Positions 47,060-58,000 of a stretch of 64,000 bases of DNA are shown in pieces. The position numbers and the translations under genes were made by a program. Origin of the DNA: Zea mays. Taxonomy: Eukaryota > Streptophyta > Magnoliopsida > Poales > Poaceae. Numbering within the stretch: the first letter of the stretch is position 1; every line of letters begins with the position of its first letter. The notes under the pieces are model-generated. The model was not told the DNA's origin, did no database searches, and saw only the letters and a program-made list of their open reading frames with translations. The DNA is taken from NCBI RefSeq assembly GCF_902167145.1, contig NC_050099.1, positions 63,444,942-63,508,941 of the forward strand, read 5' to 3'.

Positions 47060-47861
47060 TCACACATTGGGGTCGTTGGAGTTGTGTCCACTACCTCCAG
47101 AAGCCAATAACTGGTCGACGAAGTCGTGTAACGGCTTTGGATCCTAAAAAAAAGATGACATTAATAACGACATTGGTTACATGTATAACGACTATTCAAA
47201 CAAATTGTTTCTCAAACTAACCTCTCCTGCATAAGCTCCCTCCCCTGCATAAGCTCCTCCTGGTGCTGGTATGACCGGTGGTGGCGTGTTGTGGCCCATG
47301 ACCCCGGATCCCTACAAAATCAAGTTTAGTAAAGATTTGAAATTAGGTTGATACAAACGACAAGTCTTAACTAAATTGAATAACCTGAGGTGGAGGTGGC
47401 GGAGCATGTAATCCCCACTGAGGCATCGGCGGCTGAAATTGAGGGAAAACAAATGGTTGCTGCTGTGCCTGCTGTGGAAACCAAGACTGTTGCAAATATA
47501 ATATATTAGTTATAGAACCAATATCGAGCGTGTTGAGAATAAATAAGACACTCACGTTCATTGCTTGTTGCGCCTGTGCGTTGTAAGCAGCCATGTACTC
47601 TGATTGCTGTTGGAGAAATGCCATTTGTTGTTGCCGCATCTCTTCACGAAACTTTTCTTGCTGCTCCCTCATAGCTTCCTCCATGCTAGATACAGAGCGG
47701 CGACTACGGCTGCTACTACCACAGCCCGTCTGCGACGAAGTGCCGGTTAAGGACAAGGCGAATACGTGGTCCACAAAATCTTTGGTCTTGGCTACCCACT
47801 CATCAGAATGACGTCCATTCCTACTCCAGCCATTGTACATCCATGCACGATCGTCAGCCAT
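47060..47861 (-). CDS. Four-exon gene inside CACTA, transposase-associated N terminus
   Basis: Exons on the minus strand: 47861-47556, 47486-47385, 47311-47222, 47143-47060. All three introns are GT-AG, and the spliced frame gives 193 residues ending in TGA. The N terminus (DRAWMYNGWSRNGR ... EWVAKTKDFV) matches the start of the transposase-associated domain of plant CACTA proteins. A glutamine/methionine-rich coiled coil follows (EEMRQQQMAFLQQQ), then a proline-rich region and the tail DPKPLHDFVDQLLASGG, like TNPA-type proteins. It looks like a deletion fusion of the two usual genes. A YTAG-like acceptor (CTCAG) two bases before the ATG suggests a 5' leader intron. It may bind the subterminal repeats; this is inference. 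Confidence 0.65.
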
Positions 47862-48429
47862 GCCTGAGACTGTTAAACCGAACCATATCGTGAAAACATT
47901 ATTCAACTTTGTTAAGGGTTTCGGTCCTATATGTATAGGCAAGGATAGATTCTAAACCCACCGCAAGCTAGCAGGACCAAATAAATTTCGGCAGCATAAC
48001 ATCGCTGCCACTAAACAACATATTACGTATATATAAAACACAGAATGATATACTACTAATCAAATCAAATCAAACTAACCAACACATACACTAATAATGG
48101 AACAATTAACAATATAATATTCTTGTAAAACTAACAATATAATATTAATATAAAATTAATGCCACAAATTCAATATGCCACTAATACCTAAACCACATAT
48201 ATACCACTAATGTATTAATGAAATCAAATTAAACAGTAACACTAATCAAACACACAAATCAAACAAACATAATTATAACTATATACTAATCATACACAGA
48301 AATTAAACAAACATAATTACAAATATGTAATAATCACACACATAAATCAAACAAATATATATACAAATATGCACTAATTTCGGCGGGAATTAAATAAAGA
48401 CCGCCGAAAATATGAAATAAAATACGAAA

Positions 48430-48790
48430 AAATAACCTATGGATGGTGACGCGACGGTGGAGTGGTAGGATCCGGTGGCGACGGCGAGCGGCGCTGGCGG
48501 CGTCGGACGGCCGGGACGACGAGCGGCGCTTGCGGCTGCCGCGCGGGCAAGGGCGGCTGGGGCTCGTCGGGGCAGCGACAGCGCGCAGGGGAAGCCGGTC
48601 GGGGCGGCGGCCGCGGCAGCGCGCAGGGAACGCGGCGGCTGGCGGCGGGACGCGCCGGGGAGGACGGCGGGGCGGCGGCCGGAGGCAGCGCTCTCTGGCG
48701 GCGGGCGCGCGCGCAGGAAGGCCGGCGGCGGCTGGCGGCGCGCTGGCGGCTGGCGGTGCGCGGAAGACAGAGCGGCTGCGCGCGTGAGGA
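48430..48790 (-). promoter_or_regulatory. GC-rich block, probable leader/promoter side of CACTA gene
   Basis: Extremely GC-rich, between the AT-rich stretch 47940-48375 and the right repeat array. ORFs exist in every frame because stops are rare, and none has a domain. The position upstream of the minus-strand gene suggests a 5' exon or CpG-rich promoter. It could also be captured host sequence. Confidence 0.35.
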
Positions 48791-48819
48791 GAGAAGAGAG
48801 AAGCTCGTCCGTTATTATA

Positions 48820-49075
48820 GCCGTATTTTCGGCGGCCAAGGCTCGGGATTTTCGGCGGCGTCTGACACAGTCGCCGAAAATAGCCTTATTTTCGGCGGCT
48901 GTGTCAGAGGCCGCCGAAAATAAAGTTATTTTCGGCGGCTGTGTCAGAGGCCGCCGAAAATAAGGTTATTTTTGGCGGCTTCGAGAAGCCGCCGGAAATA
49001 CGAGCTTATTTTCGGCGGCCTAGGCGGCCGGGTATAGGCCGCCGAAAATAACAATGGCCGCCGAAAGTGCCTGTA
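48820..49075. repeat. CACTA right subterminal repeat array
   Basis: About ten TTTTCGGCGGC units in both orientations. A 40-bp palindromic unit at about 48887-48926 is repeated directly at about 48927-48966. Confidence 0.85.
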
Positions 49076-49090
49076 GCTGTTGTTGTGAAC

Positions 49091-49415
49091 CTGCATGCTG
49101 TAGCTGAAATGCCATGGCATGGCATGGCACTAGCCCATAGCTGGCCTGGCTGTGGACAATAATCCGAAGGGAGAATATCCCACATGACTATGTCTGTAAA
49201 ATACAGAAGCTTACTGTCACCCTCAGCTTAGCACGCGCTGTTGCAGTGTTTTTTTCTTCTTCTCTCTAGTGTCCCGACAGGAAGCCTGGGTTCTCAGTAG
49301 AGTGTACTGTTAGCTCTCTCGCGGTTGAATTTAATGTCACCCACTGAGAGACAACTGCTACTAGATCCAAATTAATGGTGACCTTTTTCTGAGGGCTGCG
49401 TATATCTATGCTGCC
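49091..49415. other. Spacer between CACTA and PIF/Harbinger elements
   Basis: No gene. A short tandem (CCATG)GCATGGCATGGC is near 49111-49130. Confidence 0.5.
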
Positions 49416-49580
49416 TAAGAGCAACTGCAGTAGTTGCCTAAATTACAGCTCCTTAAATGGATGTTTAGTAAGTTGCTAAATTAGATTTGCATGTAAAACT
49501 CACGATGATCTCCAATGGTTCCTGAAATATAGGAAGCTCCAACAGCTTTGAATAATTGGTGGACCATCGGTTGCATGCGC

Positions 49581-49703
49581 CGCCACTATTTTTAGACGCA
49601 AAACACCTGACAGAGTCATGTCGCCACTATTTTTAGACGCAAAACACCTGACAGAGTCATGCCGCCACTATTTTTAGACTCAAAACAGCTGACAGAGTCA
49701 TGC
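49581..49703. repeat. Tandem repeat 3 x 41 bp
   Basis: Three copies of CGCCACTATTTTTAGACGCA... starting at 49581, 49622 and 49663. The third has a few substitutions. It is subterminal inside the PIF/Harbinger element. Confidence 0.9.
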
Positions 49704-49969
49704 CGACGAACAAGTTCTGAGCGGTGCCGTCGCCTGAATCAATTCATTCGGTATGTCTCCCCGTTCAATACCAATCTACATCCGTACTGTTCATCTGCCA
49801 AATCCAAAATTGTAAAAGCTTCGTCGTTCGCAAATTTTGGCTGAAGCACATGTGTCGTTTCATGGTACAATCTCACGTGATGCAAAAACTTGGCGCATAT
49901 GAGATTATGGAAAGGATTGACATTATGTTCTGTTCAATTTATCTGAAATGTCTATTGCAAATTCAGGTG

Positions 49970-50885
49970 ATGGGTTCAAATAGATTGTTGTCATCACAAT
50001 TACTTGATGAATCATCATCTGATGACGACGAGGATTTCATACTTTCTGCTGCGCAAATCATTCATACTGTTTCACAAGTTCGTAGAAATCCAGGAGGCTC
50101 TGTTCCAGGCCGTGCATATATTTATCGAGATAGAGAAGCGGGACACGCGAGATTGTACCAAGATTACCTGGCTGACATTCCTACTTATGGCCCAAACTTG
50201 TTTCGGCGGAGGTAACAATTTATTTAATTTGTATGGTTAGTTTGTGTGTACTTTGTCTTATAGATGCCTTATTATATTTCATTGCAACAGGTTTAGGATG
50301 CATCGATCCCTGTTTATTCGCATAATGAATGCTGTTGAACAACATGATGATTACTTTAAGCAAAAAAGAAACGCAGCTCAACAACAAGGTTTAAGTTGTT
50401 TGCAGAAGGTTTAAGCACCCAATGAAAGCGATATACATCGGTTACTTGCACTTGGCGATGAAAGAGGATTTCCTGGTATGCTGGGTTCACTTGATTGCAT
50501 GCATTGGAGGTGGAAGAATTGTCCATCATCTTTACAAGGTCAATTTTCGGGCCATCATCACACGCCTACTATAATTTTAGAAGCAGTTGCTTCACAAGAT
50601 TTATGGATTTGGCATGCTTTTTTTGGATTACCTGGCTCTCTCAATGACATCAATGTTCTTCATCGATCTCCCCTGTTCGCAAAATTATCAAATGGAGAAA
50701 GTCCACAAGTGAATTATAGAATAAATAACCATGACTATTCAATGGGATATTACCTTGCAGATGGCATATACCCTTCTTGGGCAACATTGGTTAAGACCAT
50801 ACCAGAACCACGGGGCAATAAAAGAATCTACTATGCGAAGGCACAAGAAGCGGAAGGACTTGTTGCTATTTTTCACTGCTACTAA
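49970..50885 (+). pseudogene. PIF/Harbinger transposase (DDE, HARBI1-like)
   Basis: Exon 1 is 49970-50211 (MGSNRLLSSQLLDESSSDDD; ends PTYGPNLFRR). An intron 50212-50290 (GT-AG) follows, then exon 2. Exon 2 has RFRMHRSLFIRIMNAVEQHD, then a TAA near 50413 at what looks like a deletion of the segment leading to the catalytic core. The core resumes in the same frame: catalytic Asp 1 in GSLDCMHWRWKNCP, then LEAVASQDLWIWHAFFG, and Asp 2 in YLADGIYPSW. The frame shifts just after RIYYAKAQEA, so the region that should hold the catalytic Glu is missing. It cannot be active. Confidence 0.88.
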
Positions 50886-51498
50886 TTGTTGCAGCTTATC
50901 ATTCCATTTTGGTTGATTTCTCAATAATAGCCAACAATGTCTAAACTGGAAGGACTTGTTCTGGGGATCTTGAGATTTAAAAAGCTTCTCGGCCTGCTCC
51001 ACCTGAAAGAGAACAATAAACTCAGTCAACAACATTTTTATAATTCACAAATTGCATCTACTTTGTATGATGTCGTACCCTATCATGAATTGTCATCCCA
51101 CTTTGATTTCTAGTTTCAATACTGTTGATACATCCACAAAATTTGCTCACTGCATCTTGGATAGAACTCCAACGATGCAACAGTGATCCCTCACTACGTT
51201 CTGCAAAAGTTCCTCTGTTTTCGTCAAAGAATAAGTAGATCCTTCTCCAAAATGTGCCTCTAGTTTGATTTGTCCCTTGAATAGGATCTGTACTAACATT
51301 CAACCAAGCTGCAACAAGAAGTCTATCTTCGTCCTCAGTAAAGTTTTTACCCTTTTGCTTCTGGTTTGACTTCGATGACGTTTGAATATCCTTTATTTGG
51401 GCAGTTGGCTGCAACTCAACTGGTGTTTCAGATACATCCTCACAAGTTTCAAAAGCTCCATTGACAAGATTGGTAAAGTAAGAACCATCCCCTTCCAT
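50885..51498 (-). pseudogene. Myb-like ORF1 of PIF/Harbinger element, truncated
   Basis: Exon 1 is 51498-51079 (MEGDGSYFTNLVNGAFETCE). It contains the Myb/SANT-like domain FTEDEDRLLVAAWLNVSTDP ... GTFWRRIYLFFDENRG. An intron 51078-51003 (GT-AG) follows, then exon 2 from 51002 (VEQAEKLFKSQDPQNKSFQF). The exon runs into transposase-derived sequence at about 50885. The C terminus is lost. ORF1 proteins bind DNA and partner the transposase. Confidence 0.82.
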
Positions 51499-51689
51499 AC
51501 CTGCAAATATTAAAACATATATAAATGGCTACATCAAACAAATGACTGTAGAACCAAACTTTCATTACCACCACCTACATGGAGGCACAAATGTGCAATC
51601 CAGTGGCAATTGCAACCTCAAAGTCCTCATTACAATCCACTAGTCAGTTGTTTTCTGAAGCTTTGAGCGACAAGCTAAAGAGACAGTCG

Positions 51690-52300
51690 ATGAAACTGAG
51701 ACAGTGCCATCAAATTCGAGTTTTAACGAGGCAGTTCCTCCAGGAAATGGTGAAGAAAAACATAAAAGGCTTTCAAGCAGTGCAAACGCAGATGACCCTG
51801 AAACATGTACAGCAAATAAAGTACCAAACAATAGAGTCCGTACGGTCGTAGCCAAGAGGAAGCTATCTGATGTCCAAAGCCACAAATCTGGTAGTGAGCC
51901 TTGCAAGACTGCGAAGGTATTGGTATCTGAAGTTAAAGTTGTGTCACCAGCCAGAGTTGCGCAGAGTTCTAGAAATGCTAACAAGGTAGTAATTTTACTA
52001 GTCGATAGTAATTTTACTGGATAGTAATTTTAGTGGATGGTTCAACGGACCATGACAAAGAGAACATACTAGTCGATAGTAATTTTACTTCCAATACAAA
52101 ACGTGGAAATAACAGCATGAGTTCCAAATCCAACACAAAGGCTATACTGATAGAGAACTGGAGTACTGTCAGTCTGTCACCAAGAACAGGGAGTCTACCA
52201 AAAAACGCAACTCCATGGGACTCCGCACATGTCCAGAAACAAAAGCAACTCAACCTCGTTGACAGGACCCAAGATGATCCGGTTGGCGGGTGGACGAGAC
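51690..52300 (+). other. Possible captured host coding fragment in PIF element
   Basis: A frame open to 52024 has a soluble, Ser/Lys/Asn-rich composition (KRKLSDVQSHKSGSEPCKTA). A second frame from about 52033 continues in the same style (ENWSTVSLSPRTGSLPKNAT). Both contain the phrase ILVDSNFT or LVDSNFT, from a local duplication of CTAGTCGATAGTAATTTTAC near 51998 and 52067. No family is recognised. Such protein-like sequence outside the transposon's own genes suggests capture, but chance is possible. Confidence 0.3.
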
Positions 52301-52384
52301 ATTAGCGGCGAGCCTGCAGTCCTGCACACGCGGATGGAATGCAGGACCAAGATGTTGGAGGGCCGCGCATATACCTTCGCGGCG

Positions 52385-52500
52385 GGGACGACGGCCTGGA
52401 GGCGGCGGGGACGACGGCCTGGAGGCGGTGGGGACGACGGCCTGGAGGCGGCGGGGATGACGGCCTGGGGGCGGCGGAGACGAGGGCCTAGAGGCGGCGC
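52385..52500. repeat. Tandem repeat 5 x 23 bp, GC-rich
   Basis: Units around GACGACGGCCTGGAGGCGGC with exact 23-bp spacing (52388, 52411, 52434, 52457, 52480). The period is not a multiple of three, so it is not a coding repeat. Confidence 0.88.
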
Positions 52501-52755
52501 CGCGGCGGGGACGAGATTGAAATGGCGCGAGTGGGTCGTGGGCGGCTGGCAACGCGCAAAACAAAAAGAAATGGCGCGATTGGGATTTTCGGGAGTCGGA
52601 AAACACTTGCTACATGTAGAGATCAAATTGGCTGGGATAGCAACTTAGTAAATTTACCAAGTTTATTTCAGGAGCCGTTGGAGAGGGGATTTTATGATAA
52701 TTCTCCAAATTACTTGTTTAGGAAATGTTTTAGGCAACTACTGGAGTTGCTCTAA

Positions 52756-53927
52756 GGTAGCACTGTGTTCAGGTCGCTTAAAGAATCAATGTGCTTGCTA
52801 GAAAAAAAAGAAGAATTGTTTTCACCCAAAAGGATAAATTGGTCGAATTTGAGAAGGGAACAGCGGTCTCAAATGATATATGTGGAGCAAAAGGCCAGAG
52901 AGCAGTCTTGCATTGCACATGCCCCTTCTTGGACGCTTCCTCTGGTATTATCCTAGCTGCTATGAATCAAATTCCCCGCACGTACTGTGCGCTCTAATCT
53001 ATCTTCATCATAGAAAAGGTAGGATGACTGTAGATCACGAGTCGATGTAACGTGTTAGATCAAATCTCACAATATCAACCGTCTGATCTACCTGAAGAAA
53101 TGGACTTGACAGAAAGAACCTCCCTTTCAGTATAGCACACCCCCCATCTGACGGTCTTGCTTGGGGACACTTAAAACTATAATAACTCATCATCTAAAAT
53201 TTGTATTTCATCTTATGTTTTTATCCACAGGGCGACCTGCGGCAAATGCGGCGAAGTCTGAGAGTCTTCACTCGCATGCTATATAGAGTCTACTCATTTC
53301 GGCGAGGTCCTGCAGTGTGAGTATCCCACTGAACTTGATCAGTTGATCCATTAATTTAATTAGTAAATGCACTGAAAAGGAGGATTGTTCTTCGTTCCTC
53401 AAGTGTTTTGCCGTTGTCTTCATTTGTTATGGTGGAGAGGTTCAAGTGTCTGATTAATTGGTAGGTACGTACGTACGCACAGCACAAGTACACGGCGCTC
53501 TAATGAGTAGTTCACAATCAGTATTCATAATAATACGACAGATGATGATCCTGTATCTGTAGGGATCATCACACGATGTTTTTTTGGGGGTAGTTACTAC
53601 TTGCTAGATGAATGTGGTTCCACCATGCGTGCCGACGCTAGCTCTTGCTTCCAGCTGCCTAGCTATTGACAAAGCACCAGAGAAAGAAACTTTTCCAGCC
53701 AGCCAGATCTAACTAGTACTAGACACACTTGCACGTGTGACCAACAGCCAATATAATCGCATAGGGGAGCGGAGGCACAGCTAAAACGCTACTACTTTGG
53801 TTGGTGGGTGGTGCTGGGGAGAGGAGTTGAACGCAGGCTGCAGGTGCCCATGGGCAAGGAATGCAGTGCAGTCTCACATGTGCAATGCAAACGACGGATT
53901 GCATTGGTGATTGTGTGTTAGAGCTCG
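52756..53927. other. Intergenic region, 3' side of the HLH gene
   Basis: No gene is recognised. 53700-53927 probably contains the 3' UTR of the minus-strand HLH gene. Confidence 0.45.
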
Positions 53928-54034
53928 CTACACACCGTACATGTCAGAGACCCTCCGGAGGACGGCCACCTTCAGCTCCAGCGCGCAGATGTACTCGGCA
54001 GCTTGCCGGAGCACCACGTCGGCGGTGGCCTTGC

Positions 54035-55039
54035 TGTTGGATCTTTTATGGGCTTGGCCCATTTATTGAATAAACTCTATGGTGTGTAATGGTGGAGAAT
54101 GCCAATAGTACCACATTAGAAGTCCAAGGGTCTTTTGCCTTGACTTATATGGTGGGATTTAGTCCAATTAACTTGAGAAGTCAAGAAATGGACAAGGGCA
54201 TGCCACACGCGCGCGCGCCGCCGCCGCCGGCCGGGCCGGGCGTGGCGTGGCGTGGCGTGGCGTGGCAGGCGAGCGTGGTGTAACATGTTAGAGATGAGAT
54301 GAGATGAGATGATCGGTCGGCTAGAGCTGGCCGACTCTTGGCGTGACTCGGCGACCTTTCTCCTTCAGCTTCCCTCTGCGAGAGGTTAAATAGAGGAGCA
54401 CCCCTGTCACTCGGTACAGGCGAGAAAGCACTTTCAGAACACAGTCCAGCAGCCGAGCACAGAGAAGCGAGAGGGCAGGTGCCTCCGGAGCCCTTGCCGT
54501 TCGAGACCTTGCACGAGGGATCGGCAATTAGGTTTTTGGGGAGCGTCTACGCGACTGCCCAAAGTCTTCTTCCTGCTGACATGACAAGTGAAGTTGGATA
54601 AGGATCTAGATCCTCGGAGCGCATGGGAGGGTATGATCAATTCATCTCCTTACTGTTTTTCATTCTGCAAATTATATATGTTCATACCTGCTGTTTTATT
54701 TATAGCCATAAATTTATCCAATCTGTTTTGTCGTATTATATCATGACGTGTCTGATGCCTGATCATACTAGTAATATGATAAATCTGTTTGTCTTAATTT
54801 TACAGTCATGCTGTTTATGTTGCTATCTGTTTATTTTCAGTTGTTCCATAATAATACATGTTCCATTTTTATATGCTTATTATATTTATATGATTCATAT
54901 GTTTCATGTTCTCTTGATCCATATTGTTATGGATATATTTGAGATAATGATTTCTATGATTAAACATATTTTATATGTCATCATCATAATGTTAATTTAT
55001 GGAATTAAAATAATACGGAAAATGCCTATATTTCTAACA
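54035..55039 (+). repeat. Copia 5' LTR (1005 bp)
   Basis: It contains a (CG)n/(CCG)n tract near 54206, GTGGC repeats near 54241, GATGA repeats near 54292 and a TTAAATAG TATA-like motif near 54386. The last 400 bp are T-rich. It is shorter than the 3' LTR because a minisatellite section is reduced. Confidence 0.92.
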
Positions 55040-58000
55040 ATCCAAAAACCTAATGTTAGGCATTTTTCTGTCAGAGGTTTTGCTGCTGTGCTAAAGCCTG
55101 ATCCTTTTGATGGTAAAAACTTCTTCATATGGAAAGCTAAGATGGAATTGTGGCTAACTGCAATGTCTTGTTTTCATGCCGCTGAGGGCAAGCCTGCCAA
55201 CTTACCTCCTGAGGATGAGGCTAAGTTTAAGGCTGAAGACAACCTCTTTCGAGGTGCAGTGATTAGCGCACTTGACACAAAATTCCAGAAAAGCTATATC
55301 ATCCTTCCCACGGGGAAAGAGCTGTGGGATGCTCTTGTTGGAAAGTTTGGAGTTACTGACGCTGGTAGCGAGCTGTATCTCATGGAGCAGCTGTATGACT
55401 ACAAGATGGTTGAGAACCGATCTGTAGTGGAACAGGCTCATGAGTTTCAGGCACTAGCTAAGGAACTCGAACTTTTTCCTTGTCCTTTGCCTGACAAGTT
55501 TGTGGCTGGCGGTATAATCGCCAAGTTGCCACCTTCTTGGAAGGACTTTGCTACCTCTCTCAAACATAAGAGACAAGAGTTCAATGTGGAAGAGCTCATT
55601 GGTACTCTTGATGTTGAGGAAAGGGCTAGAACAAAGGACAGTGGAAAAGGTGTTGAGACCTCTACTGCTAATGTGGTGCAGAAGAGAAACTTCCGCAAGT
55701 TTAACAAGAAGAAAAACCAGAACAAACCAGAGAACGCAAATAAACCTGTTCATACAGCACAGTTTAAAAAGAAGAACAACAATAACAAGAGAAAGGGAGG
55801 ATGCTTTGTCTGTGGCAGTGATCAACTTTGGGCAAGAGAGTGCCCTGATCGCAAGTTCACTCAAGACAAGAAATCAGCTAATGTTGTAACCACTGAAACT
55901 GAAGGAGGAACATCTGGGTATGGTAATTATTTACCATTTGTTCTTTCAGTCTGTAATTCACCTGAGTGGTGGATGGACAGTGGTGCAAACATTCATGTAT
56001 GTGCTGATGCCTCTATGTTCACTTCCTATCAGGTCGGGAGGTCTGGCGCCTTGTTAATGGGAAATGGGTCGCGTGCTCATGTTCTTGGTGTTGGTACGGT
56101 CATTCTGAAGTTTACTTCGGGAAAGACGGTGCCATTGAAGAGCGTGCAGCATGTGCCCTCTATCAAGAAGAATCTCGTTAGCGCTTCTATGCTATGTCGA
56201 GATGGATACAAAGTTGTTCTTGAATCTAATAAATGTGTTGTGTCGAAACATGGTACTTTTGTTGGTAAAGGATATGACTGCGGAGGCTTGTTCCGCTTAT
56301 CACTGCATGATGTGTGTAATAAACTGGTGAATTCTGTTCATTTTTCTGATGAGTCAGATTTATGGCATTCACGTTTTTGTCATGCAAGCTTTGGCTGTCT
56401 TATGCGGTTAGCAAATATAAATTTAATTCTTAAATTTAACTTGGTCAAAAAGTCTAAGTGCCATGTGTGTGTTGAATCAAAACAACCCCGCAAGCCTCAC
56501 AAGGCTGCTGAGGCGAGGAGTTTGGCACCTCTAGAACTTGTTCATTCTGATCTGTGCGAGATGAATGGAATTTTGACCAAAGGTGGTAAAAGATACTTTC
56601 TCACTTTTATAGATGACTCCACTAGATTTTGTTATGTGTATCTCTTAAAAACAAAAGATGAAGCGTTCAATTATTTTAAGGCCTATAAAGCTGAAGTTGA
56701 GAACCAAATTGAGAGGAAAATAAAACGGTTAAGGTCTGATCGAGGTGGAGAATATTTCTCTAATGTGTTCGATGAGTTCTGCGTGGAACATGGTATTATT
56801 CATGAGAGGACACCGCCATTCTCACCACAATCCAATGGGATTGCTGAAAGGAAAAACCGCACTCTAACAGACTTGGTGAATGCCATGTTGAGTACAGCGG
56901 GATTATCCAAGGCATGGTGGGGTGAGGCGATTTTGACGGCATGTCATGTCCTGAATAGAGTTCCAACAAAGAACAAAGAGATCACTCCATTTGAGGAATG
57001 GGAAAAGAGAAGATTAAATCTCTCATATTTGCGCACTTGGGGTTGCTTGGCTAAAGTGAATGTGCCAATCAACAAAAAGCGTAAACTTGGGCCTAAAACT
57101 GTTGACTGTATATTCCTTGGGTACTCTTTTCACAGCACTGGGTATAGGTTCTTAATTATAAAATCTGATGTGTCTGATATGTATGTTGATACTATCATGG
57201 AATCAAGAGACACAACATTTTTTGAGAACGAGTTTCCTATGAAGAATACACCTAGTGATATAAGTCATGAGACTATAATTCCCCATGAGCACGAACTGTC
57301 GATTCCTATAGATCATGCTGAGGATTCTCACGTGCACATCCCTGAGGAGGATGACACTATAGTCACTCGAAAGAGCAAGAGACAGAGGGTTGCAAAATCC
57401 TTTGGTAATGACTTTATAGTGTACCTTGTGGAAGACACACCAACTACCATTAGTGAGGCATATTCCTCTCCTGATGCTGACTTATGGAAGGAAGCAGTAA
57501 GGAGTGAGATGGAATCTATTATGTCTAATGGAACTTGGGAGGTCGTTGACCGTCCTTATGGTTGTCAACCTATAGGTTGCAAATGGATCTTCAAGAAAAA
57601 GCTTAGGCCTGATGGTACAATTGAGAGGTACAAGGCAAGGCTTGTGGCCAAAGGATATACCCAAAAGGAGGGTGAAGATTTCTTTGACACCTACTCGCCA
57701 GTGGCTCGATTGACTACAATTCGCACATTAATAGCCGTGGCAGCCTCTTATGGTCTTATCATTCATCAGATGGATGTTAAGACAGCTTTCCTAAATGGAG
57801 AGTTGGATGAGGAGATCTATATGGATCAGCCAGAAGGGTTCATTGCAGATGGTCAAGAGAACAAGGTGTGCAGGTTGATAAAATCATTGTATGGCCTAAA
57901 ACAAGCACCTAAGCAATGGCATGAAAAGTTTGATAATACTCTTACAGCAGCTGGCTTTGTTGTAAATGAATCTGACACGTGTGTATACTATCGGTATGGT

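Larger units (their letters stand above)
46521..49087 (-). mobile_element. Non-autonomous CACTA (En/Spm-type) transposon
   Basis: It is 2567 bp with TSD AAC (46518-46520, 49088-49090). The ends read CACTACAACAGGTACAG and, on the minus strand, CACAACAACAGCTACAG, so the right end has a changed second base pair (CACAA for CACTA). Both ends carry dense subterminal repeats of TTTTCGGCGGC in both orientations. The transposase catalytic domain is absent, but a short four-exon gene persists on the minus strand. Likely mobilised by an autonomous relative. Confidence 0.92.
49419..52752. mobile_element. PIF/Harbinger transposon, internally deleted
   Basis: It is 3334 bp with TSD TAA (49416-49418, 52753-52755). 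The ends are GAGCAACTGCAGTAGTTGCC and, inverted, GAGCAACTCCAGTAGTTGCC, with one mismatch in about 24 bp. It contains a transposase on the + strand and a Myb-like ORF1 on the - strand, converging near 50880 where the 3' ends of both are lost. These are the two proteins needed by PIF/Pong elements; neither is complete. Confidence 0.92.

Noticed and set aside
48390..48963. Alanine/arginine-rich ORFs of 114-162 codons in the CACTA GC-rich block
   Set aside because: Composition artefact open in several frames at once, running into the subterminal repeats.
54623..55040. Hydrophobic N-terminal 130 residues of the copia frame, looking like a membrane protein
   Set aside because: Encoded by T-rich LTR sequence bounded by GT and AG; better read as an intron than as a membrane domain.
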